From NCBI RefSeq assembly GCF_900155965.1, contig NZ_FTMG01000003.1, positions 310,001 through 374,000 of the forward strand: a DNA stretch of 64,000 bases, read 5' to 3'. Positions 16,414 to 25,212 of this stretch are shown in pieces. The position numbers and the translations under genes were made by a program. How positions within the stretch are numbered: the stretch's first letter is position 1; every line of letters begins with the position of its first letter. The notes below the pieces were generated by a model. It was given only the letters and a program-made list of their open reading frames with translations, had not been told where the DNA came from and did no database searches. Origin of the DNA: Mucilaginibacter lappiensis. Its GTDB lineage: Bacteria; Bacteroidota; Bacteroidia; Sphingobacteriales; Sphingobacteriaceae.

Positions 16414-18249
16414 TTAAAGGATGATAGAATAGGTTAATTTTTTTTGAATAGGAATGATGAGTTCCTGCTTGCCGTTGGCATCACGAACAAGGGGTTTAGC
16501 CCCGCCCGCGTCATCAATACGGATGTAGTAAGATTTGTCATCAATAGCATATAATCCGTTTCCAAGTGTTTCGATATTACCCGAAGCCAGGTGATAAAAC
16601 AGGCCATCTACACCATTTGCCAGCGTTATTTCCCGGTGGATGCCCTGTCCCTTATCCATCAATGTACTCGCATCATTTACTGGTATTCCATAAATTAGGT
16701 ATTTAAAGGCAGGCACATCGTCGGCGTTTAATACATAGCCTTTAGGTTTATAACCTGTGCCCGCGGTATCCAAACCCCAGGCGGCATTGGCATCATGGAG
16801 TTTTTCGATAGCGGGTACCGGCTTACCAAGATATTGAACAGAACCGGCCGGACGGGATGAGCCATCGCCCCTGTCATGCCACATCGGTGTCGCATCCAAA
16901 AAGCCGCCGCGCCATATCTGTACGATCATCCCTTTATCCAGGTCGTAAGTATAATGCAGCAATCCTGGGCTGCCTACATTTACGCCATGGGTAACCCTGA
17001 TACCTCCCGGCAGATCAGAGAAACTGCGAACTATAGTGTTTGAAGCAGCGCTTATTATAATAGGATCAACCGGGTCATTGTTACTTACGTTGGCATCGCT
17101 TAGCAAATACTCGCGTACGCCCGGGCCAGCTATAGTAAGTCCCAGGGCTGGTTTAGCCCAATCCACAGTTTTTGAATAGAATAACTCAAACGGATGATCC
17201 CCGGCTTGCAGTTGTACTTTACCTTGTCCCGCGTTTTCGCTCAATGCGACAACATCGGTACCGTTGATACGAAATATACCCTTTCCCCCCGGCACACTCA
17301 ATTTAAAAGCATACACACCAGCTTCCTTAACCTGGATATTACCAGTGTACCGCAGTAAAAAATCATTATTCAGTTTACTCTGATTTGATGACAGTACAGG
17401 CGAAGTGCCTTCCGACTCGGGCTTTAGCTTCTTATATTCATCCATGGTAATATCCCCGCCTTTGTAAACCCAATATTTCAGGTTCGAAAGCATAGGCTGC
17501 GGTTTATCATAATTGATTATCCTGATATTACGGAAAGCCACCGCGCCGTGATCACCCTGCAAACGCAGCGGACCAGTTGCAGTTTCCCCCTTATCAAAAG
17601 CACCCCGGGTTGGCCCGCTCAGTTCTACATTGTCCTGGATCAAAACACCATTCAGCCAAACGTAAAGCACTTTGGCATTGGCAATCTTTTGCCCCTTGCC
17701 GTCAAAGCGCGGTGCCTGGAACGAAATTTTCATATGTTGCCACAAACCCGGTGCGCGACTGGCATTTTGCCTTGGCGCATGGCCATCATAACCTTGCTGC
17801 CCATCTGGTTTGCTATCATCCCAGCGCTCATAAATACCACCGTTATCACCCGATTTAGGATTTACTGTTCCCCAGCTATCCAAAAGCTGAATTTCATAAC
17901 GGCCCTGCAAATAGATGCCGGAGTTTGATCCTTTGGCCATCATATAATCAAGCTCCAGATCGGCATCACCATAAACAGTTTTGGTAAACAGGTCTTTCGC
18001 GCCCTTTTTGCCTGGCAGGTTCACCAAGATTCCGGTACCATCTTTAACAGTTAAAACTTCATCCTGCACCATATCGGCCTGTGCACCGGCTGCAACTTTC
18101 CAATTTGATGAGGGGTTATCGAAAAAAGAAAGATCATTAAGAGATACCACGTTTTGCGCCCTGAGTTGCTGGTAACCCAACAGGCAAAAACACACTATCC
18201 AAAACTTTTTCCGGCCGGATAGTTTAGGAAATTGATTAAAGCAATCCAT
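16414..18249 (-). CDS. DUF1080 (3-keto-disaccharide hydrolase-type) secreted protein
   Basis: Secreted protein of 611 residues. After a signal peptide (cleavage near QLRAQ) a DUF1080 concanavalin-like domain spans about 35-245, with features such as SNSGIYLQGRYEIQLLDSWG and NGVLIQDN. Characterised DUF1080 enzymes hydrolyse 3-keto-glycosides. A PA14-like sensor or binding segment follows (about 285-375, with GVYAFKLSVPGGKG and FRINGTDV), then a C-terminal beta-rich region of unknown role. It is the first gene of a two-gene unit, 6 bp ahead of the propeller-cytochrome gene. I infer that the propeller protein oxidises the sugar and this one cleaves the product. Confidence 0.83.
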   Translation of the reverse strand: MDCFNQFPKLSGRKKFWIVCFCLLGYQQLRAQNVVSLNDLSFFDNPSSNWKVAAGAQADMVQDEVLTVKDGTGILVNLPGKKGAKDLFTKTVYGDADLELDYMMAKGSNSGIYLQGRYEIQLLDSWGTVNPKSGDNGGIYERWDDSKPDGQQGYDGHAPRQNASRAPGLWQHMKISFQAPRFDGKGQKIANAKVLYVWLNGVLIQDNVELSGPTRGAFDKGETATGPLRLQGDHGAVAFRNIRIINYDKPQPMLSNLKYWVYKGGDITMDEYKKLKPESEGTSPVLSSNQSKLNNDFLLRYTGNIQVKEAGVYAFKLSVPGGKGIFRINGTDVVALSENAGQGKVQLQAGDHPFELFYSKTVDWAKPALGLTIAGPGVREYLLSDANVSNNDPVDPIIISAASNTIVRSFSDLPGGIRVTHGVNVGSPGLLHYTYDLDKGMIVQIWRGGFLDATPMWHDRGDGSSRPAGSVQYLGKPVPAIEKLHDANAAWGLDTAGTGYKPKGYVLNADDVPAFKYLIYGIPVNDASTLMDKGQGIHREITLANGVDGLFYHLASGNIETLGNGLYAIDDKSYYIRIDDAGGAKPLVRDANGKQELIIPIQKKLTYSIIL

Positions 18250-18428
18250 CGATTTTTAATATAATATGGTTTATTGACTATGGGGTATAATGGTACCCGA
18301 CTTATACTGGTAATGCCAAGATAATTATTTTTAACAATCGATTGCGAAAAATTAAAAAATAAGCTGAATTTAATTTCACATTTGCTTAAATGCGAAGTAT
18401 TTGCTCTAATCTTTCGGAACTAACAGAG

Positions 18429-18490
18429 CTACCGCGAGTTTAACGCAGTGTAACTCGTGGTATAACATGGTAAAGCTTTCAGCTTTACCC
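18429..18490. repeat. Left inverted repeat and hairpin of the RAYT element
   Basis: The 49-bp arm at 18429-18477 matches the reverse complement of 19082-19131 at 37 of the first 42 positions. A 9-bp hairpin, GGTAAAGCT/AGCTTTACC (18470-18490), overlaps its inner end. Hairpins of this kind are the recognition sites of REP-associated tyrosine transposases. Confidence 0.75.
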
Positions 18491-18514
18491 CAACTTTACT
18501 ATCTTAACTCCCCA

Positions 18515-19062
18515 ATGAGCAGCAATTATAAATTCCACGATCAGGAACGACCTTATTTTGTGACTTTTACTGTAATAAGATGGATAGACGATTTACAAGA
18601 CGAGAATATAAAGAGATCATTATCGACAGCCTCAAATACTGCATCGCACATAAAGGACTTCAATTATACGCATGGGTGATCATGAGCAATCATATTCACT
18701 TGATCATCGGTACAAATGATAAACCGATGCAGGATATTTTAAGAGATATAAAAAGGCACACCTCAAAAACCCTCATAAAAGCCATCGACGAAAATATTCA
18801 GGAAAGCAGACGCGAATGGATGCTTTGGCTTTTTGGACGGGCAGGTAAAGCGAATTCAAATAATGAACAATATCAATTTTGGCAACAAGGCAATCATCCT
18901 ATTGAGTTATGGAGTAATGAGGCCATTAATCAAAAACTTGATTATCTGCATAATAATCCCGTAACTGCGGGCTGGGTTGAGGAGTCTGAGCATTACCTTT
19001 ATAGCAGTGCAAGGGATTATGCCGGAGGCAGAGGGTTGATTGACATTGTTTTAATGGGCTGA
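18515..19062 (+). pseudogene. REP-associated tyrosine transposase (Y1/RAYT), frameshifted
   Basis: Single-strand HUH transposase of the IS200-like Y1 family that handles REP hairpins. The N-terminal part (SSNYKFHDQERPYFVTFTVIRWID) is in one frame. The rest, from FTRREYKEII onward, including the HIHLI metal-binding HUH motif and the KLDYLHNNP tyrosine segment, is in the next frame. Restoring one base near 18588 joins them into one protein of about 183 residues of normal family form. The shift site has no slippery heptamer, so I call it a broken gene or a sequencing error, not programmed frameshifting. Long imperfect inverted repeats flank it. The frame starting at 18580 could still make a protein lacking the first strand of the fold. 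Confidence 0.82.
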
Positions 19063-19071
19063 TTTGGTTTC

Positions 19072-19131
19072 GTAAGCTGGAAGCTTACTCCATGCTACAC
19101 CACGAGTTACGCTGCGCTAAACTCGCGGCAG
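19072..19131. repeat. Right inverted repeat and hairpin of the RAYT element
   Basis: A hairpin, GTAAGCT/AGCTTAC (19072-19088), overlaps the 50-bp arm at 19082-19131 that pairs with the left arm at 18429-18477. All five differences in the aligned outer 42 bp are transitions, with A or T on the left and G or C on the right. Confidence 0.75.
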
Positions 19132-19150
19132 CAATGCAGAGCAATAAGAA

Positions 19151-19243
19151 GTCATCCTGAACTTGTTTCAGGATCCCATAGGACAGGTTAACTATCATGT
19201 TGCATACTTAGCATATGGGATGCCGAAACAAGTTCGGCATGAC
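19151..19243. repeat. Intergenic palindrome of the CCGAAACAAGTTCGG family
   Basis: Arms of about 28 bp, built on GTCATcCTGAACTTGTTTC and its near complement GAAACAAGTTCGGCATGAC, enclose a 37-nt loop. This sequence type is a frequent intergenic repeat in Pedobacter-like genomes. It lies right after the RAYT element and before the stop of the polymerase gene, and could be a target or product of RAYT-type mobilisation. Confidence 0.6.
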
Positions 19244-19303
19244 CGGTCTTTTTCTTTTTTCTTGATTCCTGACTCTTATCTCTTGATTCTAACCTCTTTC
19301 CCC

Positions 19304-22249
19304 CTACCCCCATTGTAGCATTTCCATTTTGAAGCCTATTTTGTGCATTTCCCATACCTCAACGGCGTACACGCCAAATTCTTCCACTACTTTGCCGGTC
19401 ATCCGGTAAAATCCGTCGCCCTGGAAAGTATAGCGCTTTAATGATTCGGGCCAGTGTACGGTGTCGAGCCAATCACCGTGGGGGTCAAGGAAAGTACCAA
19501 AATTCATGATCTCGTGCTTAATGGTGTTTGATTCTTTGATAGCCACCAGTTGCCCCAGTATCTTCACCGTTTGCCCTAGCTTGTTGGGCAAGTCTTTTAC
19601 ATAAGTGAGGCCCTGCTGATCGTCATCAACCATCGGAAAGATATCTGTAAGCGCAAAACCCAGGATTTCTATCTCGTCAAAAGCATCCTGCAGCGGGCGA
19701 CTGCTCAACGCAGGCAATTTAAAATCAGCCACAGGCTCATGAAACAGGGCCACGGTAACGGGCTGCTCTTCCTGTTGTTTCTGAAAAAAGTTGGCACGCC
19801 ACAGCAATTCCTGTTTGCTGGTGCCGGTAAAACGCAGCGCTCCAATCCGGATCAGGATATTCAGCTGCTCCATGCCGGGTTGGGTGCGTTCCATAAAATC
19901 TTCCATCGTGAGGTATGGGCCATGATGTTGGCGTTCGGTAATAATGGCCTCCAGCAAGCTGGCGGTTAGTCGTTCAATATGCACCAGGCCAACATACACA
20001 TCTGTACCTTTAATATTGGTATAAGTATCGCTTTGGTTTACGCAGGGTGCATGCAGGTGCGCGCCGGTTCGTTTTAACTCGTGAAAATAGAAGGGGGTAC
20101 GGTAAAAGCCACCAAAGTTATTGATCACCCCTACCATAAACTCCATCGGGAAATAGGTTTTGAGGTAAAGGCTCTGGTAGCTCTCCACCGCGAAACTAGC
20201 CGAATGCGCCTTGCTGAACGAATAACCGCTAAAGCTGGCTATCTGCCGCCAAACCTCCCTGCTGATGTGAGCCGGATAACCTTTCTCTTTACAGTTACTA
20301 AAGAACTTACCCTCGATCCTGATCATTTCTTCATTACCCCGGTACTTGCCCGACATGGCCCTGCGCAGGATATCCGCTTCGGCCATATCCAGACCGCCAA
20401 AGTGGTGCGCTATCTTGATCACATCTTCCTGGTACACCATAATGCCAAAGGTTTCTTTCAGCAGCTCTTCCATTTTGGGATGCAGGTATTGTACTTTATC
20501 CTGGTTGTGGTAATTGTAAATATAGGCCTTCATCATACCCGATTGCGACACACCCGGCCTGATGATAGAACTGGCTGCCACCAGCGTGAGATAATCACCA
20601 CACTCCAGCTTCATGAGCAACTGGCGCATGGCCGGGCTTTCGATATAAAAGCAGCCTATGGTATCGGCCCGGCGAATCCTGTCGGCCACCAGCGGGTCTT
20701 TCATAAAATCATCAACCCGGGTAATATCTATATCGATACCTTTATTTTGTTTAACCAGTTGTATGGTATCCTTAATGTGTCCCAATCCCCGCTGACTCAA
20801 TATATCCAACTTAATAAGCCCCACCCGCTCGGCACCAAACATATCGATCTGCGAGGTCGCAAAACCTTTTGGCGGCATTTCCAACGCGGTATATTGGTAG
20901 ATGGGTTCTTCGGATATCAGCATCCCCCCGGCATGTATGCTCAGGTGGTTCGGAAAATCCTGCATGAGGGCGGCATATTTCAGGATAACTTTTTGTATGC
21001 TATCTTCCTTCAAAGTGGCATTCCGGTTTTTTACCAGGGTATCTATTTCTTCTTTAGGCAGCCCCAGCACTTTACCCAATTCGCGGATGGCGGCCCGCCG
21101 TTGAAAAGTACCGTGCATGCCCAGCAAAGCCACATGATTTTCACCGTATTTTTCAAAAATATAACTGATGATCTCGTTCCTGTCCTTATGACTAAAATCC
21201 ATATCAAAATCGGGCGGTGAGGTGCGGAATTTATTCAGGAAACGCTCAAAGTAGAGATCCAGTTTGATGGGATCGACATCGGTTATTTTTAAATTATAGG
21301 CGATGATGGAATTGGCGCCGCTCCCCCGGCCTACATAGTAAAAACCTTTTTCGCGGGCAAAATTCACCACATCCCACACAATTAAAAAGTAGGCGTTAAA
21401 CCGGAGGTCGTTAACCACTTTTAATTCCTTTTGCACCCTGGCTTCAATTACCGGATCATCGGGGTAGCGCTCTTTCATCCCGGTTAAAGCCAGGTGCTCC
21501 AAAAGCAGGCGATCTTCTTCTAACGACGGGGTATAGGTTTGTTTGTTTTTGTCGGATTTTGGGTCGATGACCATCGCTGTACCGCAGGCTGCTATTAACT
21601 GTAATGTGCGGTTGATGATAGCCGGGTAGCTGCTAAATTTGTCCATCAGTTCCTCTTCAGCCATCAGCATTTCATCGGGCGATGCTACCTCATCCGGTGA
21701 TAATTTTGATAGCAGCGTATTCTCATCGATGGCCCTTAAAAGCCGGTGCAGGTTAAAGTTCTTTTTATCCTGAAAAGTTACCGGCTGGCGAATGATGAAT
21801 TTTCCGGGATGATCTTTTACCCGTACACTAAACAACTTGTTCACCTCGTTTGCCCGCACACCAATCAATTCATTATCCTTCAATTCATAGGGCTGCAATG
21901 TGCCCAGGGCATAAATAATAAAAACATCCTCATCAAAAACAGGCCGTGCAGGAAAGGGTTGATCGGCCATTTTATACCGGGAAACAAAACGGTTAATCTG
22001 CATTAGTCCCTGGTCATTACGGGCTATCAGCAGGTAACAGAAGCGCTTATCGTTATGAATTTCGCAGCCTAAAATGGGTTTGATACCCGCTTCGCGGCAG
22101 TAATGTACAAAGTCCCAGGCATCGGGGTTGCCGTTAATATTGGTGAGGGCCAGCGAGCCAATACCCATTGCCTGTGCCTGCGCTATGAGCTCCCGTGTTT
22201 TGTAGGTGCCATAGCGGTAGCTGAACCATGTTTTGCAATTAACGTACAT
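19304..22249 (-). CDS. DnaE2-like DNA polymerase III alpha subunit (error-prone type)
   Basis: C-family DNA polymerase catalytic subunit of 981 residues, shorter than the replicative DnaE and similar in size to DnaE2/ImuC. The polymerase core is intact, with GRGSGAN and PDFDMDF carrying catalytic aspartates, and a C-terminal OB-fold is seen near 895-960. The N-terminal PHP domain is degenerate. Where proofreading-type PHP domains have HxH and LTDHG, this has YVNCKTWF and LTNINGN, so the metal ligands are gone. The gene start overlaps the end of dinB by 11 bp, so both are made together as a translesion module. No imuA or recA-like gene is adjacent. Family call is firm; the mutagenic role is inferred. 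Confidence 0.88.
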   Translation of the reverse strand: MYVNCKTWFSYRYGTYKTRELIAQAQAMGIGSLALTNINGNPDAWDFVHYCREAGIKPILGCEIHNDKRFCYLLIARNDQGLMQINRFVSRYKMADQPFPARPVFDEDVFIIYALGTLQPYELKDNELIGVRANEVNKLFSVRVKDHPGKFIIRQPVTFQDKKNFNLHRLLRAIDENTLLSKLSPDEVASPDEMLMAEEELMDKFSSYPAIINRTLQLIAACGTAMVIDPKSDKNKQTYTPSLEEDRLLLEHLALTGMKERYPDDPVIEARVQKELKVVNDLRFNAYFLIVWDVVNFAREKGFYYVGRGSGANSIIAYNLKITDVDPIKLDLYFERFLNKFRTSPPDFDMDFSHKDRNEIISYIFEKYGENHVALLGMHGTFQRRAAIRELGKVLGLPKEEIDTLVKNRNATLKEDSIQKVILKYAALMQDFPNHLSIHAGGMLISEEPIYQYTALEMPPKGFATSQIDMFGAERVGLIKLDILSQRGLGHIKDTIQLVKQNKGIDIDITRVDDFMKDPLVADRIRRADTIGCFYIESPAMRQLLMKLECGDYLTLVAASSIIRPGVSQSGMMKAYIYNYHNQDKVQYLHPKMEELLKETFGIMVYQEDVIKIAHHFGGLDMAEADILRRAMSGKYRGNEEMIRIEGKFFSNCKEKGYPAHISREVWRQIASFSGYSFSKAHSASFAVESYQSLYLKTYFPMEFMVGVINNFGGFYRTPFYFHELKRTGAHLHAPCVNQSDTYTNIKGTDVYVGLVHIERLTASLLEAIITERQHHGPYLTMEDFMERTQPGMEQLNILIRIGALRFTGTSKQELLWRANFFQKQQEEQPVTVALFHEPVADFKLPALSSRPLQDAFDEIEILGFALTDIFPMVDDDQQGLTYVKDLPNKLGQTVKILGQLVAIKESNTIKHEIMNFGTFLDPHGDWLDTVHWPESLKRYTFQGDGFYRMTGKVVEEFGVYAVEVWEMHKIGFKMEMLQWG

Positions 22250-23429
22250 AACGCTCCTTTTCTATGGCGTTGAGCTGCTGGGCTATGGAGCGGTGCACAG
22301 CATCCTCGCCAAAGCGGTTGCGGATATGATCCATGGCCTGGTAAAGCCGGATATTTTCTACCGTATCATTAAACAGGTTAATCTGGTATTGCCCCTGCAC
22401 CAGGTGACTTAAGCGCACCCCCAGCAAGCGAACCAGCTGGCGGCGGTCGTACACTTTTTTAAAAAGCTCTTTGGCGGTTTGCAGCAGCACATCATCAGAC
22501 GAGGTATAACTGATCACCGCCTGTTTGGTTTCGGTATTAAAATCCGAGTAACGCAGCTTGATGGTAACGCAGCCACACAGCTTTTTTTGCTGCCGGAGCT
22601 GAAAGCTTACTTTCTCCGTCATCCGTACCAATTCGCGGTGTAAAAACTGGATATCGATGGTATCGTTCTCAAAGATCTCTTCGGTGCCGATACTTTTTTG
22701 CTCGGAATAAGGTATCACCGGACTTTCATCAATACCATGCGAGCGGCGATGCATTTCGATACCCGGCTTACCAAAACGGCTCTGCATCATGGGCTGTGGT
22801 ATCTCACTTAAAATTTTAATGGTGGTTACCCCCATCTGCCTCAGCAGCGACGATGTTTTTTCGCCCACACCCGGCAGTTTCTGTACCACCAGCGGGGCCA
22901 GGTATTCCCGCTCGGTACCAAAAGGCACTTCTTTATGGCCGTTGGGCTTGTTTTCGTTAGTGGCTACTTTTGATATCAGTTTATTGGAAGCCAGAGCATA
23001 CGATATAGGTAAACCTATCTGCTTGTTGATTCGTTGTTTCAGTTCGCTCATAAACAGGCTACAGCCAAAGTAGCGGTCCATCCCGGTGAGGTCGGCATAA
23101 AACTCATCGATACCTGTTTTCTCATATAAAGGGACCTGCTCGCGGATGACCTCAGTAACATCGCGGGAGAGCTGACTATAGCGATCAAAATCACCGCTTA
23201 CAATTTCGGCAGCCGGACAAAGGCGCCGGGCTATTTTCATGGGCATGGCGGTGTGTACGCCGAAGGCACGGGTTTCATAACTACAGGAAGCCACAATGCC
23301 CCTGTCGCTCAATCCACCGACAATAACAGGCCTGCCTATCAGCTTGCTGTTATCCAACCGGGCCACGCTCACAAAAAAAGTATCCAGATCCAGATGCGAT
23401 ATAAAACGACGGTCGGCCAGGGTTGTCAT
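22239..23429 (-). CDS. dinB: Y-family DNA polymerase IV
   Basis: Translesion polymerase of 396 residues. The palm motifs are visible: HLDLDTFFVSVAR near residue 12 and TGIDEFYADLTG near 105, holding the catalytic Asp and Asp-Glu pair. The helix-hairpin-helix segment KLPGVGEKTSSLL is near 190, and the little-finger domain follows. The C-terminus lacks a clear canonical clamp-binding QLxLF, although QYQINLFND near 357 is a possible variant. It is the first gene of a unit with the DnaE2-like subunit. That layout resembles ImuB-DnaE2 mutagenesis cassettes, but here the Y-family member keeps its catalytic acids. Confidence 0.92.
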   Translation of the reverse strand: MTTLADRRFISHLDLDTFFVSVARLDNSKLIGRPVIVGGLSDRGIVASCSYETRAFGVHTAMPMKIARRLCPAAEIVSGDFDRYSQLSRDVTEVIREQVPLYEKTGIDEFYADLTGMDRYFGCSLFMSELKQRINKQIGLPISYALASNKLISKVATNENKPNGHKEVPFGTEREYLAPLVVQKLPGVGEKTSSLLRQMGVTTIKILSEIPQPMMQSRFGKPGIEMHRRSHGIDESPVIPYSEQKSIGTEEIFENDTIDIQFLHRELVRMTEKVSFQLRQQKKLCGCVTIKLRYSDFNTETKQAVISYTSSDDVLLQTAKELFKKVYDRRQLVRLLGVRLSHLVQGQYQINLFNDTVENIRLYQAMDHIRNRFGEDAVHRSIAQQLNAIEKERYVR

Positions 23430-23436
23430 GTTGATT

Positions 23437-23450
23437 GCTGTAAATACAGC
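23437..23450 (-). promoter_or_regulatory. Palindrome in the dinB leader, damage-operator candidate
   Basis: GCTGTA-AA-TACAGC lies 7 bp upstream of the dinB start. On the minus strand TATTTTAG, a one-mismatch -7 box, lies just upstream of it, so a bound repressor would block initiation. It differs from the E. coli LexA box, which has eight bases between CTGT and ACAG; this site has four. The cognate factor is unknown. Confidence 0.45.
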
Positions 23451-23550
23451 GCTAAAATACTAATATTTTTAGCAACTAATATACAACCCCTATGCCATTT
23501 TTTTGTTAAATTATTGTTATTGAGGAGAATAAAAGTGGATTTATCAGATA

Positions 23551-23596
23551 TAAGAAACGCGTCATTGCTTCGTACCTCGCAATGACGCGTTTCTTA
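23551..23596. terminator. Perfect 18-bp inverted repeat downstream of the astacin-like gene
   Basis: TAAGAAACGCGTCATTGC (23551-23568) and its exact complement (23579-23596) surround a 10-nt loop. It lies 15 bp past the stop of the minus-strand protease gene and 121 bp upstream of dinB. The core GTCATTGC...GCAATGAC is shared with the palindrome at 9240-9332. Terminator function is likely, but it also belongs to a dispersed repeat family. Confidence 0.65.
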
Positions 23597-23611
23597 GTAA
23601 AAGCCTTTATA

Positions 23612-24409
23612 CTATTTACCCGGATAATACTTTTTCATATAGGCGGCATCGGTAGCCGTAATGGTGGTATTATTAGCAGCTATGGCTACATTATTTGTTG
23701 TAAACCTGGCCGGAACCGGGTAGTGCATAATGGATGATTTATCATAGGCCAGCAGGTTGCTTCCGGCTCTGGGGCCAACCCACAATACATTAAAATCTAT
23801 TTGATCTTTAGTCCAGAAGTTAGGGGAGCCTTCATAATAAGCATACACGGCATCTGTGTTCCATGGGATGTTGGCATCGGGGTGTGCCTGCTCATGCTGT
23901 AAACCCAACACGTGACCAAACTCATGGGTGGTGGTTCTTCTGAATTCTTCGTCAGAAGTATTGTTGTCAAACCATCCAAAGTTAACCGATTGGGTTTGGC
24001 CACGGCCATCGGTACCTACATAGGCCCATGAGCCCGCGTCGCCATTGTGTTTAAAGCCAACGGTCAAATCGGCAGCCGCATTATCAGCCACAAACTGAAA
24101 TACCAGGTTAGCGCTGCTTTCCCAGCTCTTGGCATATTGCTGCACTTTTCCGCGTACAAATGATGTTCCTTCGCCACTAATAAAGCGCACTTTGATGGTA
24201 CGGCCGTTTGTCCATAATTTGTTGTTAGGCCCCCAGCTTTCGGTAACAGGGCCTCCCGTTACGGTTTTCATTTGACAGCTAAAATCGGCGTAAAGCGTTT
24301 CTTTTGCTACGGCGCTTTTTTGCGGCACAGTTTCTTCATTGTTGTTTTTTTTACATCCCGAGACAGCCAGCAGGGCCAGGGAGATGAGCAGGAGGTTTGT
24401 TGTTTTCAT
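23612..24409 (-). CDS. Astacin-like (M12A) zinc metalloprotease lipoprotein
   Basis: Exported zinc protease of 265 residues. The N-terminus has a lipoprotein signal with the lipidated cysteine at residue 19 (AVSGC). The catalytic motif HEFGHVLGLQHEQ begins at His162 and supplies three histidines plus the catalytic Glu. A Met-turn, SSIMHYPVP, follows near 225, as in astacins and other metzincins. It is probably anchored in the outer membrane and acts on extracellular protein. The gene is alone, with a perfect hairpin after its stop. Astacin is favoured over serralysin by the HExxHxxGxxHE form. Confidence 0.88.
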   Translation of the reverse strand: MKTTNLLLISLALLAVSGCKKNNNEETVPQKSAVAKETLYADFSCQMKTVTGGPVTESWGPNNKLWTNGRTIKVRFISGEGTSFVRGKVQQYAKSWESSANLVFQFVADNAAADLTVGFKHNGDAGSWAYVGTDGRGQTQSVNFGWFDNNTSDEEFRRTTTHEFGHVLGLQHEQAHPDANIPWNTDAVYAYYEGSPNFWTKDQIDFNVLWVGPRAGSNLLAYDKSSIMHYPVPARFTTNNVAIAANNTTITATDAAYMKKYYPGK

Positions 24410-24942
24410 GGGTGATAGATTAATTATGATTTATTATTTAAGATATTTCAAATATTCATAAGACAGGGTTATAAGAAATTCGTGTATTGATCCATAAATC
24501 GTTAGTTTTTGAAGAAAATTGATCCATACATGATCCATAGCTTTATGAATCATTAGTTCATATTTTTTAATACTATCAATAATTAATCTATAATCTGGAT
24601 TATAAATACCAAATTAATAAAATAATTATACGTTTTTATATTATTAGAAAAATATGCAATTATTTTATAAGGAATATTTAAATGGAGAGTATTATAAATA
24701 TTATTCTGGTACAGATTACAGAGAATTTACACCTTTCGACGAAGCTCGGGGTATCACTTGCCTTTTTTATTTTGTCTCCGTAAAAGCCCCAGAGTGAACA
24801 AGGTTCACTCCTCACGGGAGGGATGCGATGGCGTGACTTGTGGCAGGGAGGGGTTTATACAATAGACACAACGAATAAACCCCTCCCGTTCGGAGGGAAT
24901 CGCACCAGTCAACGCTTTAAAAAAATCAGCCATAAACCAACA
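24410..24942. other. Long AT-rich intergenic region with inverted repeat
   Basis: No supported gene. The first 370 bp are very AT-rich and contain three close copies of GATCCATA (24489-24540). From 24790 there is a GC-rich repetitive segment with a perfect 12-bp inverted repeat, GGGAGGGGTTTA (24846-24857) and TAAACCCCTCCC (24876-24887), flanked by near-direct repeats of CGGAGGGAATCGCACC type. The protease promoter should lie at the left end. Confidence 0.45.
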
Positions 24943-24971
24943 ACAGCCGCTACATTGCTGTAGACGGCTGT
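24943..24971 (-). terminator. Hairpin downstream of the collagen-like lipoprotein genes
   Basis: ACAGCCG-CTACA pairs with TGTAG-CGGCTGT, with one bulged A and a 4-nt loop. On the minus strand it is followed after about 17 nt by a run of seven T. It is 240 bp past the stop of the nearer collagen-like gene, rather far for a dedicated terminator. Confidence 0.45.
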
Positions 24972-25212
24972 CTCTAAGTTATTATCCCTAATTTATAACT
25001 TATTATCTTTATCCCTTTTAAGGGATTATACTTACCTCCCGGTGATTGTTTACATTAGTATGGTTTTTGCGCATTGAATTCATCAGCGTATCTATTTGCA
25101 ACCACTATTTATTTCTTAGAGGTTTTATAATGTCAAAGATATATGGCCTGGTTAACAATGTCAGCAGTGATACTACGGTATTACTATGTGGTTTTTACGC
25201 GAATTGCTACGC

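Noticed and set aside
18515-19062. Programmed frameshifting in the RAYT gene
   Set aside because: No slippery heptamer or downstream structure at the junction; a simple one-base loss explains it.
20081-21220. 379-codon open frame on the plus strand
   Set aside because: Lies wholly antisense to the DnaE2-like gene, whose protein has clear family motifs; the translation shows no domain and a composition typical of shadow frames.
23437-23450. Classical LexA box
   Set aside because: Spacing between CTGT and ACAG is four, not eight, so I report only a palindrome of unknown regulator.
24789-24912. CRISPR-like repeat cluster
   Set aside because: The repeats are an inverted pair with near-direct flanks, not regularly spaced units with unique spacers.
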